DNA of 64,000 nucleotides from Solen grandis (GCA_021229015.1 CM037777.1:62817593-62881592); one strand, 5' to 3'; positions 20,118 to 33,743 are shown, counted from the stretch's first letter. Numbers and translations are program-made. The notes: generated by a model from the sequence alone, not told the origin.

Positions 20118-21412
20118 GATTTAGATATGTTCTTAAATTAAACTGAATGATATAAAGAGAGGCCTCACTTTCAAGGGATCAACTTCATTCTAGCAATTAT
20201 GGTAGACAATCATAAGATGACCATATCTCCAAAATGAAATCAAATTCTGGCAAATGGCTTCAAAGAAGTATTTGAAAAATTTCTACTACAGGAAACTAGT
20301 TGATACCTATGACACTCATTTTCAAGGGACCAACTAGAGTAGAAATTATTGTTGTGTCTATCTCTGCAGAATGAAAATGAGTTTTGACCACTACTTTAAT
20401 TTTTTTCCCTTATTTTTTAACAAAAAAGAAAAAGAGTAAAAAGGAAACTAAAAGACCTCCAAGCAGCCTCATTTTTTTCAAGGACTTAGCTTTATTTAGA
20501 AAATAGGTTAACATCTATAAAGAAATGACCATTTGTGCTAAATGAAATCATATTTTGAACATTGGTTTCACAGAAAAGTAAGAATTGAAGAAAAAAAATG
20601 AGGTTTTTTAGGAAATCCCTTTGGATTTTTCATTTTTTAGGAATTTTAGCAAAACTAAAAAAAAAAGGATTTTTAGGAATTTTAGGGTTGCTGGACAGCC
20701 TGATATCTTATAATGGCAAACGTTTGTGCCAAGTTATTCCATCATTATTCATATAAACTGTAGAATGACAAAGTTATGGCTAAGCCACAAATGCTTTTTG
20801 CTTAATTACTGACCTCTATTTTAACAAACTACAAGTAATGATAAACATTACCTAGGTAACTCTTCTGTATTGCCTGGAATTCAGTAATTTCACCAATTCC
20901 AAACCCCATTCTTCTTAAATTCTCTTCCGAGACCTTTTTTAGGAGACTAACACTATGGACCTGAAAAAGAAATATGATGAAATTGCAAATGAAGTGTTGT
21001 AGTTGTGTATTAGTTATATCCCCTGAGGATTCAATTCACCAGGTTTTGAGCAAAATTGAAATAAAGTCATTTTCAGACCTTGGTGAAATAAAACCTTTGT
21101 AAGCAATAATATTTAACATTCCAGCTTCAGAGCATCTAAATATTTTGGCTTTTCAAATCTAAAGAGAAACTAGATGGTTGTTTTTGCAGAGTTTATTCAG
21201 GAGTTATTGCCAATTGGTATTTTTCAAAAGCCTTTTCAGGATTAGTGTTTATTCAGTTCTATGGATTCTCTTGTTTGTTCATGTTTTTTTTATAAATGTT
21301 TAATGGAAATAAAATTCTGATGGCCATATTATACTAGAATCGGACATTTTGATCAGATCAGTATAGCTTTAGACGGTTACCCAGGGAACACCTGTGTCAA
21401 ATGTTATTGTCA
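20118..21412. other. noncoding AT-rich sequence
   Basis: Contains several short, degenerate direct repeats, such as TTCAAGGGA followed by CCAACT at about 20173 and 20323, that look like decayed interspersed repeats. No gene is recognised. Confidence 0.5.
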
Positions 21413-21755
21413 AGCCCGCTTGCGGTGTGCTGGACTAAATGTCCACAATGGCAGTTCCGTGTATGTATGTGCGTGCGTTAGTGCGTGCGTGCATGTGTCT
21501 GTCCGGATTGGTCTTTTCCAGGTTATAACTTCATCATGGATGGAAGGATTTTCAAATAATTTAGCACAAATGTCAAGCTCGGTGAGACGGAGTGTCATTC
21601 ACAAGCACTTCAAATCTGGTTCTTGTGAATGACACTCCGTCTCAAAAGTCAAGGTCACAGATGGGGGTCATTTGCCAAAAACATACTTTCTTGTTTGTCC
21701 TGTCACAGTTGTAAGTCAAAGTTCAATGGCGGGCTCGACATGTTGCCCTTGGGCA
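21413..21755 (+). repeat. pearl-like element, CAAGCCCGCTTG family
   Basis: The head CAAGCCCGCTTGCGG carries a palindrome and is followed by a GTGC/GTAT tetranucleotide tract (21458-21500). The tail GGCGGGCTCGACATG mirrors the head. A perfect 17-bp inverted pair (GACGGAGTGTCATTCAC and GTGAATGACACTCCGTC) lies at 21587 and 21625. Open frames here are repeat-derived. Confidence 0.65.
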
Positions 21756-22711
21756 TCTGGTTCAAATCCGGTCAATAGTTTTAAAGAATAAATTTTTGCA
21801 GAATAAAACAAATAAAACCCACCCCTGGTAGCCACGTTTTTGACAGTTCCAAATAATTTGAGCAACTTGGTTCACCTAAAGAACATAATTATGTGCCACA
21901 TTCTCTTCTAATCTGGCATTTGGAGGAGAGGATCCATAGACAGCCATGATAAATCAGGATAATTTTAACAAAATTAGTAGATGGTCATGCATAGAACATC
22001 TGTAACCAAATTCTAGTCAAATCTGCCTAGTTCTTTTAAAGGATAATTTTTGAAGTTTTCTCCATTCACATATGTAATGCAAATAAGCTCTATCCCTGGT
22101 GACCATGTTTGTGATGGATTGGAATAATTTTTGAAACTTTATCAGAGGTCCACCTTAGAAGGTACAATTTCATCTGTCCAAATAATTATATTTCACTCAA
22201 TTTTGGTAAATATACTTCTCCATGACAAAGACTACTAACAATGTTGGTTTAATTCTAATAGATATTGAACCATTAATATTAAACTGTATAAACATACATG
22301 TCTCATTCTCTGCTTGTTCACTCTTTGCGAGAGAACATGTCATTACATTCTCCCTCAAAACTTGTTGCATTTAATCTTCAGTAGATTGGAAGACAGTGTG
22401 CATGGTAGAATTGATAGTAATGAATTAATAATGAATGGAAAATGGCTTCAGAGACTACAATGTTCTTCCAGAATACCGCACATATATTCCTTTCTAGTAC
22501 ACATATATCAAGCTGAACAAGCATAGAACGTTGTTTAGTCGTAAATGACATATGATATATCTATGATGTAGAAGTGTAAGGTGACTACAAATCGAACAGA
22601 AAATAAAAGTTCTTGCTGCAGCCTTTCAGTATATATATTGCAAAACATAAGACTATGAACAGTCAACTGCAAAAAAGGACTGCTCTTCTCAAGTGTTTTC
22701 AAGTAATTAAA
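21756..22711. other. degenerate repeat-derived noncoding sequence
   Basis: The first part (to about 22230) contains phrases such as GCAAATAAGCTCTATCCCTGG that recall the core of the AGCTCACC family, so it is probably a decayed copy. The remainder shows nothing identifiable. Confidence 0.4.
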
Positions 22712-23240
22712 CAAGAGCGCCATGATGGCCCTGGATTGCTCACCTGGGTATAGGGTTACCCAAGGAACATCAGTCTGTATTAAAACATTTTGAAATCGAA
22801 CCAGCAGTTTTGAAGGAGATGATCCCTGCAAAGTTTTATCAAATTCTGTCTAGCAGTTTCAGAGGAAAGATCATTTTAAGTTTTCATTATATACATATAA
22901 GGTAAATAATCCTGCCACTTGCATCCATAATTTATTATGGATCGGAATATTTTTTTGCAAATTTTGTGAAGCTTAACCATAGCATCTTTGCCAAATTGAA
23001 TCAAAATCTGTCAAGCGGTTTCAGAGATGTCATTTAGATCTTATTATACACATATAAGGCAAATTAGCCCCGCCCATGGCGGCCATGTTTTGTTTTTTTT
23101 ACGGTTCGGAATAATTTTAGCAACTTTTGTGAAGGTTCACCCAAGGAACATCCTTGCCAAATTTAATCAAATTCTGCCTAGCGGTTTCAGAAATGTCGTT
23201 TAAAGTAAATTTTTGACGACGGATGCAGGGTGAGAAGATT
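22712..23240 (-). repeat. pearl-like element fragment, AGCTCACC family
   Basis: Begins CAAGAGCGCCATGATGGCCC, the tail palindrome of the family, then GCTCACCTGGGTA and about three units with GTTACCCAAGGAACATC or its variants. It ends at GACGGATGCAGGGTG without the expected AGCTAAAAA head, so it is truncated. Confidence 0.7.
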
Positions 23241-23590
23241 TACAATTCAACATTGATATTGTGGCTTTAGTTTTTCTATAGTTTTACACGGGAGAAATTG
23301 GCGAGATTCTGTCGGTCAGATCTCTTCCGACCAAACGTGATTTTGAATTCGCGAACATTTTTTAGACGATGGGCAAGGGGGTGTTTTATGCCCCTGTATG
23401 TCTTTATTCATCTCTTCCACACAAAATAAGACCAGTTTTATAAAACTATCAATAATCGAAGGAGTTAAGGCAATTGAAACGACATACTGTACGATTGTAT
23501 CTGTAAGATATGTAACAATAAATGTATCATTTGTCACTCAAAAGCTGATCTTAATTTCACATTTATTCAGAATTCAGATACATTCAATAA

Positions 23591-23629
<39 letters not shown>

Positions 23630-24493
23630 ATATTTACCAGTACTCTTCCTTCAGCAATAAAATTCATAAAGGTACAGAACAGGTACTAATTGCGATTGAT
23701 ATCTGTAACCATTGTCATCCCACCCCTAATGCCATTTCAGCCTCCTGCTGCGTCCAGCCAGATAAGACCATGAAATACAGAGAGCTTGCCTTGAGACCAA
23801 AGTCGGTTTCCTTAATTTTTCAAAAATTAGTAAAAACTAATTTACTAATTGAGACAGTTCAACACCGTAAGTGATTTTTGTTAAAGTAAGAAACACTGAA
23901 AGAATTTGTTTTCATGATTTTTTTTTTTTTTTTTTTTTTGTATGAAGAAAACGGAATGACAGCAAAATAATTTTATATTTGCTAATATTAAAAATGTAGC
24001 ATTAAGAAGACTCGATAAAATGTCAAATAAATCACTATTTTTACTATATATTGTCATTTTTATGATTCCTTACTCTTAATTAAATAACATTAGTCTGATA
24101 TACCACAGCAAATATTCTATAAATTGAAAAAAACAAAACAAAAAAAAACATTAATTTGCTACCTCATGGAATGAGCATTTTTCTCTTTTCCGGAAAATAT
24201 ACGTGTTTATTCTGCGGACACCACCGGGAACAAAGTCGGGTAAATGTAAATATATACTTGTATATCTATGTTCAAGTATTCATTAAACACTTATTATTCC
24301 CAATTAGTATTACATTTATTAATTTTATTTATTCACTTTATTCATTTTTCTTCTGTCTGTCTTTAAAAAAAAATTAGATCTAGATACCACACGATGAAAT
24401 AGAACTATATGTAAAATGGTTTTAAGTCTTTTCTTATACATGTATTCTTGAGTGTCAAAATTAAAAAGACGAGTATAGCAGATCCGTGGTTAG
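23241..24493. other. noncoding sequence with simple repeats
   Basis: Holds a (TA)n tract at about 23594-23622 and a run of about 20 T at 23919-23939. The frame at 23398-23874 crosses the (TA)n and has no homology. The sequence before the first triplication copy (24494) is unlike the sequence before copies 2 and 3. Confidence 0.5.
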
Positions 24494-24820
24494 TTGGTAA
24501 ACCGAAGATATTCTAGAAATAGGAGAATGAAAAATCTAGTAGATCTATAAAGGTCTTGGTAACTAAAAAGGGTCGCACCCTCACCTATAACATTTTTATT
24601 TTTTTTCCGGAGTGGATGTCAATCGAGATTAAATTGACCGGTAGTATGAATGAAAGTAATATTTTATGAACTTATAAATAAAAATATCGCAAAAATCAAT
24701 GACCTCTCCACCACACCCATGTGAACAGCCCCTTCTTTCGGCTGCTCGATCGTGTAGCTTAGACGTAGCTTTTTATACCGTGTAGCTTTTTATACCGGTC
24801 CTTTCATACCACGTGCCAAA

Positions 24821-24853
24821 ATGGCCGTCTGCATGTCCTACGGAAAGCGAATG
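24821..24853 (+). CDS. possible 33-bp first coding exon (copy 1)
   Basis: ATG in the context CCAAAATGG, 11 codons (MAVCMSYGKRM), then a strong donor GTAAGT at 24854. Upstream, CTTTTTATACC could serve as a TATA-like element. The same exon is at 31027 and 36234. A possible next exon in the same phase is at 30169-30224. I recognise no protein family. Conservation between copies proves nothing because the duplication is recent. Confidence 0.3.
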
Positions 24854-26396
24854 GTAAGTCATATTGATTGTTTGTATGGATGAAAATCAACGCAAAAAAT
24901 ATTTTACAAAACAAATGTTTCAGTTGGTGATTCAATGGTGTGGCATACGATGAATATTTGATTTAAATCAAAATATATTACTGACAGAAGTTTCATAATA
25001 TCGATATCCTGGAGTATCCAGTTCTCGACAGCATAAGAAGTAATTATGCAAGAACTATGAACAAAACGATCCCTCAAATTTATGTCAAATATATCATTAC
25101 ATGCATCAATATCTTCCCTACAAATATAATTTTCAATGGTAATGAAAAAGAAATTTAAAAATAACTGTCAAAATCAAACAACAGTCAAAAAGTTTATTTC
25201 CAAAATGGCGTCTGCAGTTCTCGACAATGAACTGAAAATGAGTCTGCCATGAGTATGATGCACATATAGAGACAAAATCTATAAACAACAGTTGCATTGA
25301 TGTTCTGTGTTCTTAATCACAGAACAGATTGGTTTGTAAAATATTAGATGATCCAAATGATAAAAAGAAACACTATCACACTGAAAGTGTTCCAACATGT
25401 TATTATAGGGTGCCCTCCGAGTTTTGTAACTGGGGGTACAACAGCAATTTTCCTTAGCTTTGTATCCTTTCAACCAGAGAGTCCTACACTTTTGGAAGTT
25501 TATGGCCCTATACAAAGCTTAAATGGGTGTACTGTATAACAATTATCAAGTATAAAGTTTACTATCATATTAATTACAGCTATGGCTCTAAATGACGTCT
25601 GTACATAGTATTGTTGAGAAGTGTATTCATAATCAAACCTACACTTTTTTAAGAACAGATGTTGGTTTATATAAATCAGTGATCGTATGCTTGCTGAATA
25701 CTATCGGTAGATTTAACAAGTGGTTTAAAAAATCATAAAAAGAAGCATTAGTGAAAATGGTAGAAAATCAGTACTTCTTTATTAAATGAATATTTTTACC
25801 TGTTTCCCAAACATTTTTTTATAAAAAGAAGGTTTAGAAACAAGGATCAATCAATGTTGTTTATTGTCGATGGTTTCTCTGTAAAATTACGTCACACATA
25901 ACGTCAAATATTGCACTGGTATAAATTGCACTGGTATAAATAGCCCGATAATACCAATATGGCAAGAACTCAATACTTGAGGATACAGTATTCAAATGGA
26001 CCAATCTCAGAATCTGATCGTTGTGTGGATTCAAAGGTATAAGACGCAAATTAAAAAAAATAATAGAATTCATGTCATCATGTTACAAGTCATTCTGTTT
26101 ACTAGTTATAATTTCTCTTTTATGTGGATGACTTTTTGACAAAATAAACTTACAGAAGCTGTCTTATTTAATGATGCCCTGTGTTTTTAATCTGGGATTT
26201 TGCAAGTTTAATGCCCCTAATATAACAGATTTTGATAGTAAAGGTTCTCTAATGACTTCCCATTAAAATTGACATGAACGTATTTTTAAGAAGATTATTG
26301 AAACAGGTCAAATTTAAAAATTATTTGATCTCCAATCTAGAAGTTTACGCCCTGCCTCCTTAGCTTACATCCAGTATCCGCACCCGACTTCAAATA

Positions 26397-26628
26397 TTCC
26401 CATCTTCCACAGTGGCTAGAGTGTCTGCCTTGAGAGAGGCCGTTGTTCGATCCACAGCCGTGACATACTTAAGTTGTTAAAAATAGTACTGGTAGCTTCC
26501 TGCTTGGTACTCAGAATATATACAGGGTAGTTCCAGGACTGGTTGGCCCAGTGTGGGTTTGGTATCATGCCACATGTCTACAGATTGATACTAAGTGTTT
26601 GATGGGATGTTACACCAATCAAACAAAC
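26397..26628 (+). repeat. tRNA-derived SINE (copy 1)
   Basis: A box TGGCTAGAGTG at 26413 and B box GTTCGATCC at 26445, then a body containing GACTGGTTGGCCCAGTGTGG and a tail GGATGTTACACCAATCAAAC. The internal Pol III promoter spacing is normal. The same insertion is in all three duplicated units, so it predates the triplication. Confidence 0.75.
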
Positions 26629-26756
26629 ATTGATCAGTATTTTTCATTGGCATTCGAAATTGCCCATTTCAACCCATAAATCTGAATTCCCCAGATATAT
26701 TGAGAAAAAAAATCTTTATCTATATCAAGAGGACATTTTACCCCCGTTTAAATAAA

Positions 26757-27957
26757 CAAGAGGGCCATGATGGCCCTGAATCGCTCACCTGAGTACCATT
26801 GCTTCAACTGATGTCAAGGTTTTTAAACAGACAAGGATTCTGATATAACTTAATCTAAAACATTTTACCCCTGACAATACTACACACCAAATACCTAAGC
26901 AATGGGCCATATGGTTTCAGAGAAGACTTGGGCGCAGGGTCATTTATCACCGTAGGGCCAAGACTTTGAAAATCTTTGTAATGAACCATTAGATGCTACT
27001 ACATACCAAAAATCTTAGCTCTAGGCCTTATTGATTCATAGAAGAAGATTTTTTAAGATTTTCCTATTTAACTCTATGTAAAACAAGTGACCCCTGGTGT
27101 GGGGTCATTTATCACAATTGGGCTATGATTTGTACAATCTTGGTAGTGGCCCATAGATGATGCTACATACCAAATATCTAAGCTCTAGGCCTTATTGATT
27201 CATAGAAGAAGATTTTTTAAGATTTTCCTATTTAACTCTATGTAAAACAAGTGACCCCTGGTGTGGGGTCATTTATCACCATAGGGCTATGATTTGTACA
27301 ATCTTGGTAGTGGCCCATAAGATGATGCTACATACCAAATATCTAAGCTCTAGGCCTTATGGATTCATAGAAGAAGATTTTTTAAGATTTTCCTATATAA
27401 CTCTATGTAAAACAAGTGACCCCTGGTGCGGGGTCATTTATCACCATAGGGCTATGATTTGTACAATCTTGGTAGTGGCCCATAAGATGATGCTACATAC
27501 CAAAAATCAAAAGGTTAGGCCTTGTGGTCTCGGACAAGATTTTTTCAAGTTTTTCCTATATTAGCCTATGTGAAATCAAGTGACCCCTGGGGCGGGGCCA
27601 ATTTTGACCCCAGGGTCATAATTTGTACAATCCTGGTAGAGAGTCATAAGATCATGCTACATACCAAAAATCAAAAGGCTAGGCCTTGTGGTTTCAGAGA
27701 AGAAGATTTTTCAAATTTTCATTTTTAAAATCTATTTTTAGCTCCTGTGACCTAATTATGCGATGGACCAGAACCATTTATACAACTTTAGTAGAGCTTC
27801 ATCCAAGGAACATTCCTGCAAAATATTTTTCAAATTAGCCAAGCCGTTTAGGAGGAGATGTTGTTTGAAGCAATTGTTGACGCCGGACGCACGCACGGAC
27901 GCCGGACAAAAGGCGATCAGAAAAGCTCACCTTGAGCACGTTGTGCTCATGTGAGCT
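26757..27957 (-). mobile_element. pearl-like element inserted only in duplication copy 1
   Basis: Begins CAAGAGGGCCATGATGGCCC and ends GAGCACGTTGTGCTCATGTGAGCTAAAAA, so the AGCTCACC head is at the right. The core has units of about 164 bp (GCTCTAGGCC at 27018, 27182 and 27347, plus variants). Copies 2 and 3 have a clean empty site here, with AATAAA joined directly to AAAGCAAGGG. This defines both ends to within a few A residues and shows no obvious target duplication beyond A-rich sequence. Confidence 0.88.
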
Positions 27958-28730
27958 AAAAAGCAAGGGAAAACCCTGCTGTAAGAATATAATTTGATAT
28001 TTGGCGACACCTAACATTGTTTTGTACTAACATCTCATATTGCACTTCACTTAAGAGATTTATATATTTATATAACATTTCCTGACTTTATTTATGAGTG
28101 AAAATTAATTTTAATTAAACCAGTATTTCAGAATCTGAGTTTGATCAATGGCTGTGCTAAACAAATTTCCATCATTACTGTTGTAGTGAAAGTCATAATG
28201 GTATGAAACATGCACACACAACAACACTTCAAAAGACCTAAACTTGTTTTCAGTAGCCAAACCCTTCTGACGCTGGCTATATATCAACGGGGGCTCATTT
28301 TTCTATAGATTGTTGAATATGTTTTATAATCTGATAAATTAGTCCATTTTCCAGTTGAACATATTGTTTGTAAGAGGCACTGCTTCTGGACAGAAAATCA
28401 AGCATTTGAGAATTTTCCTGAATGATAATTAGTATTTATTGGTATTTATTTATTTTATTTTTACTTTTGTAGCTAAAGGATGGTTTGCAGACGTCCGGAT
28501 CCTTAAAGATAACTGTTAGCTTTATTTTTTAAAAGTTACAACCTTATTGCTTGATGTCATTTCCGAATAAAAATTCAGAACCATGTGAAAATGCTGACCA
28601 GCGACCAAATGGTTGATCTTTATTGAAGACCACAATACTTTAACCATAAATATAACGCATTTTGGATTACATATTGCAGTTAAAATATAGAATAATGTGA
28701 TACCATATAATATTTTCCCTCAGTTATTAG

Positions 28731-29140
28731 TGCTCTACCGGTTCACTTGAGGAGACTATAGGTTTGCCCTCCGTCTATGTCTCAGTCCGTCCGTCTGTCT
28801 GCAAAATCTGGATCCTGGATAGCTCTGAAAGTACTCAGAATTTTTTCATGAAACTTAAAATATAGATAGCATACTGGAGATTATGCTAATCTTTTTTTTT
28901 CTATGGCATCATATCTGGTTGCTATGGCAACCAATATACAAAAATCATAGCAAATGGTTTCTGCAATAACTCTAAATGAATAATGGAATTTAAAATATAA
29001 ATACTGGTAGATGCTTTAATGGAGATAATGTGTGTCATTTAAATTTTTCTATGTTATCAAGTCTGGTTGCTATGGCAACACATATACTAAATATTCCGCA
29101 AAAATATTGATCCTTCTATAACTCTAGAAATATATGTTTT
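28731..29140 (+). repeat. degenerate pearl-like element with GTCC tract (copy 1)
   Basis: CTACCGGTTCACTTGAGGAG, then a CAGTCCGTCCGTCTGTCTGC tract, then two core-like units containing TCTGGTTGCTATGGCAAC about 130 bp apart. Counterparts are near 33744-34155 and 38990-39400. The left boundary resembles the other pearl-like heads only in layout. Confidence 0.5.
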
Positions 29141-30168
29141 CCCCTTGTAAATATTATAAATGTCTTAAAAAACATATGAAAAAAATGAGATCTGAAATTC
29201 TTTAGAAAATGATATTGTTGACTGTATGATTTCCAGATGTAATTATTTAGGGCCTAAATAATGTCTTTGCTCTGCTTTTAGACGGTAAATATGCAACTTA
29301 ACACTGTACATTTAATTTCATTTCAGTTAACTGAATTACACCTTTAAGGCCATTTTAAACAGTGTTCAAAATTAGCTGTAGTCTGACAGCCCAGGGTTAC
29401 CATAAGTTCAGTTTTTGGTTACTGATTTCTAACAGAACAGTTCATATCTTTTATTGAGATTTATACATTCAAGTATATCTTCTATAAATACCAGCATAAT
29501 AAATAAAATGAACAAATCACAGTTATCAGACTCGGTAATTTACATAATTTATGAATATCTACCCGGTAATACATAATTAAGATGGAACATTTTAAAGATG
29601 CGTCGAGAATGAGCTTAAATAGGAAAGTGAAAAATGTATTATCCATTTAAAAAGGAAAAGCTATGCACATAAAAAAAAAAAAAATTTTTTTTTAAATAAA
29701 AAAACAACACTGATTTCTTACACATTGGTGAGTACTTTAAATTGTGAAAAAGTAAAAAAAAAACATGTGAGCCATCGAAGTTTAACATTGAGTTTAACGG
29801 AGTTCTATTGGGACCAAGAACAATCTAAAGCATGTAAATATGAAGAAGGCAAAAAAATAAATTGTATGTCATTAGTTGTGTCTATTGATGCAATGACTTT
29901 AATAACATTAGAGCTTAATTGCCAACAAATGGCAATACTAGTTTCTATTTTTATGTTTAACAATTATACAACAAGAAGACACAAATAAATGTTTATATTG
30001 ACAATATTATTGTGCACAAAAAAATTTATCACACACTTGAATATCGATCCTTAGATTTGCCAATATGCAAATGATGCTGCTGAACCAAAAGCTTATGCAG
30101 TAATGAAATTAAAAGTATTTGACCAAACAGAATACCTGTGTTTTTTGCAAAGACTGACATATTTCCAG

Positions 30169-30224
30169 AGGATTAGGTTTGTTACAACTATGGGGATGAG
30201 AAAAACTTATGGTGGAGGAAGCAG
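30169..30224 (+). CDS. possible 56-bp internal exon (copy 1)
   Basis: Acceptor CATATTTCCAG at 30168 and donor GTAACT at 30225. Read in phase 0, matching the end of the exon at 24821, it gives an open stretch including MGMRKTYGGGS. Counterparts at 35363 and 40636 are the same length. There is no family match, and it could be chance. Confidence 0.2.
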
Positions 30225-31026
30225 GTAACTAATTTTCCTTCAGTTAATTTATTATTTTGAGTCTAGCTGGATTAATAAACAAGAACTGTTGAAAGACATC
30301 ACTCTCAGCCCCTTGTCAGTATGGTATAACAAATTTAAATAAAGGGAAATAATTGAAAAATGCGACTAGGTAGAGTTATTGTTCTTGGACAGATAACTTC
30401 CTGTGAATCAAATGCCATATTTATGCTCCCCCCCCCCACACACACACAAGTGTTTGGGTACCTTCTCCAAATCTGAGAAAATACAACTATTTCAGTATTT
30501 GATACCTTTGTTATTTTTGTGAATTTATATACAATCTTGCCAGTTCCTAAACCTCTTGTTTCAATTGGATGAAAATTCATAGTTTTGATTTAAAATGGAT
30601 CATATTATGCATATCATCAGCATGTTTGATTGCAAATTATGACCATTTTTAGCTCACTAGAGCACGAAGTGCTCAGGGTGAGTTATTGGGATCACCCTTT
30701 GTTGGTAAACCGAAGATATTCTAGAAATAGGAGAATGAAAAATCTAGTAGATCTATAAAGGTCTTGGTAACTAAAAAGGGTCGCACCCTCACCTATAACA
30801 TTTTTATTTTTTTTCCGGAGTGGATGTCAATCGAGATTAAATTGACCGGTAGTATGAATGAGAGTAATATTTTATGAACTTATAAATAAAAATATCGCAA
30901 AAATCAATGACCTCTCCACCACACCCATGTGAACAGCCCCTTCTTCGGCTGCTCGATCGTGTACCTTAGACGTAGCTTTTAATACCTCTAGCTTTTTATA
31001 CCGGTCCTTTCATACCACGCGCCAAA

Positions 31027-31059
31027 ATGGCCGTCTGCATGTCCTACGGAAAGCGAATG
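31027..31059 (+). CDS. possible 33-bp first coding exon (copy 2)
   Basis: Same 11 codons and GTAAGT donor as at 24821. Confidence 0.3.
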
Positions 31060-32644
31060 GTAAGTCATATTGATTGTTTTGTATGGATGAAAATCAACGC
31101 AAAAATTATTTTACAAAACAAATGTTTCAGTTGGTGATTCAATGGTGTGGCATATGATGAATATTTGATTAAACTCAAAATATATTACTGACAGAAGTTT
31201 CATAATATCGATATCCTGGAGTATCCAGTTCTCGACAGCATAAGAAGTAATTATGCAAGAACTATGAACAAAACGATCCCTCAAATTCATATTAAATACA
31301 TCATTGATATATTCCCTACAAATATAAATAATTTTCAATGGTTATGAAAAACAAATTTAAAAATAACTGTTAAAATCAAACAACAGTCAAAAAAATTATT
31401 TCCAAAATGGCGTCTGCAGTTCTCGACAATGAACTGAAAATGAGTCTGCCATGAGTATGATGCACATATAGAGACAAAATCTATAAACAACAGTTGCATT
31501 GATGTTCTGTGTTCTTAATCACAGAACAGATTGGTTTGTAAAATATTAGATGATCCAAATGAGAGAAAGAAACACTTTCACACTGAAAGTGTTCCAACAT
31601 GTTATTATAGGGTGCCCTCCGAGTTTTGTAACTGGGGGTACAACAGCAATTTTCCTTAGCTTTGTATCCTTTCAACCAGAGATTCCTACACTTTTGGAGG
31701 TTTATGGCCAATTTTGGGTGTAAAAGCCCTATACAAAACTTAAATGGGTGTACTGTATAACAATTATCAAGTATAAAGTTTACTATCATATTAATTACAG
31801 CTATGGCTCTAAATGACGTCTGTACATAGTATTGTTGAGAAGTGTATTCATAATCAAACCTACACTTTTTTAAGAACAGATGTTGGTTTACATAAATCAG
31901 TGATCGTATGCTTGCTGAATACTATCGGTAGATTTAACAAGTGGTTTAAAAAATCATAAAAAGAAGCATTAGTGAAAATGGTAGAAAATTAGTACTTCTT
32001 TATTAAATGAATATTTTTACCTGTTTCCCAAACATTTTTTTTATAAAAAGAAGGTTTAAAAACAAGGATCAATCAATGTTGTTTATTGTCGATGGTTTCT
32101 CTGTAAAATTACGTCACACATAACGTCAAATATTGCACTGGTATAAATAGCCCGATAATACCAATATGGCAAGAACTCAATACTTGAGGATACAGTATTC
32201 AAATGGACCAATCTCAGAATCTGATCGTTGTGTGGATTCAAAGGTATAAGACGCAAATTAAAAAAAATAATAGAATTCATGTCATCATGTTACAAGTCAT
32301 TCTGTTTACTAGTTATAATTTCTCTTTTATGTGGATTATGTGGATGACTTTTTGACAAAATAAACTTACAGAAGCTGTCTTATTTAATGATGCCCTGTGT
32401 TTTTAATCTGGGATTTTGCAGGTTTAATGCCCCTCTTTCTGTCTCTAGATCAGCAGTCTTTAACTAATATAACAGATTTTGATAGTAAAGGTTCTCTAAT
32501 GACTTCCCATTAAAATTGGCATGAACGTATTTTTAAGAAGGTTATTGAAACAGGTCAAATTTAAAAATTATTTGATCTCCAATCTAGAAGTTTACGCCCT
32601 GCCTCCTTAGCTAACATCCAGTATCCGCACCCGACTTCAAATAT

Positions 32645-32872
32645 TCCCATCTTCCACAGTGGCTAGAGTGTCAGCCTTGAGAGGCCGTTGTTCGATCCAC
32701 AGCCGTGACATACTTAAGTTGTTAAAAATAGTACTGGTAGCTTCCTGCTTGGTACTCAGAATATATACAGGGTAGTTCCAGGACTGGTTGGCCCAGTGTG
32801 GGTTTGGTATCATGCCACATGTCTACAGATTGATACTAAGTGTTTGATGGGATGTTACACCAATCAAACAAA
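32645..32872 (+). repeat. tRNA-derived SINE (copy 2)
   Basis: Ortholog of the SINE at 26397, with intact A and B boxes and a slightly shorter spacer between them. Confidence 0.75.
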
Positions 32873-33743
32873 TATTGATCAGTATTTTTCATTGGCATTC
32901 GAAATTGCCCATTTCAACCCATAAATCTGAATTCCCCAGATAGATTGAAAAAAAAAATCTTTATCAAGAGGACATTTTACCCCTGTTTAAATAAAAAAGC
33001 AAGGGAAAACCCTGCTGTAAGAATATAATTTGATATTTGGCGACACCTAACATCGTTTTGTACTTACATCTCATATTGCACTTAACTCAAGAGGTTTATA
33101 TATTTATATATTTCCTGACTTTATTTATGAGTGAAAATGAAATTAATTTTAATTAAACCAGTATTTCAGAATCTGAGTTTGATCAATAGCTGTGCTAAAC
33201 AAATTTCCATCATTACTGTTGTAGTGAAAGTCATAATGGTATGAAACGTGCACACACAACAACACTTCAAAAGACCTAAACTTGTTTTCAGTAGCCAAAC
33301 CCTCCTGACGCTGGCTATATATCAACGGGGGCTCATTATTCTATAGATTGTTGAATATGTTTTATAATCTGATAAATTAGTCCATTTTCCAGTTGAACAT
33401 ATTGTTTGTAAGAGGCACTGCTTCTGGACAGAAAATCAAGCATTTGAGAATTTTCCTGAATAATAATTGGTATTTATTTTATTTTTACTTTTGTAGCTTA
33501 AGGCTGGTTTGCAAACGTCCGGATCCTTAAAGATAACTGTTAGCCTTATTTTTTAAAACCTTATTGCTTGATGTCATTTCCGAATTAAAATTCAGAACCA
33601 TGTGAAAATGCTGACCAGCGACCAAATGGTTGATCTTTATTGAAGACCACAATACTTTAACCATAAATATAACAAATTTTGGATTACATATTGCAGTTAA
33701 AATATAGAATAATGTGATACCATATAATATTTTCCCTCAGTTA

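Larger units (their letters stand above)
24494..30701 (+). repeat. tandem segmental duplication, copy 1
   Basis: First of three head-to-tail copies, each starting TTGGTAAACCGAAGATATTC and ending in the first 60 bp of a pearl-like head (AGCTCACTAGAGCACGAAG ... GGGATCACCC). This copy is 6.2 kb because of a 1.2-kb pearl-like insertion at 26757. It lacks stretches of about 150 bp (near 29660) and 75 bp (near 29895) that copies 2 and 3 have, and lacks the short segment CTTTCTGTCTCTAGATCAGC. It is the most diverged copy. Confidence 0.93.

Noticed and set aside
23398..23874. 158-codon frame crossing a (TA)n tract
   Set aside because: Includes Ile-Tyr repeats from the simple sequence; no homology or splice logic.
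29725..29988. Open frame recurring in the duplicated units (also near 34839)
   Set aside because: Shared only because the units are recent duplicates; the frame differs between copies and no domain is recognisable.
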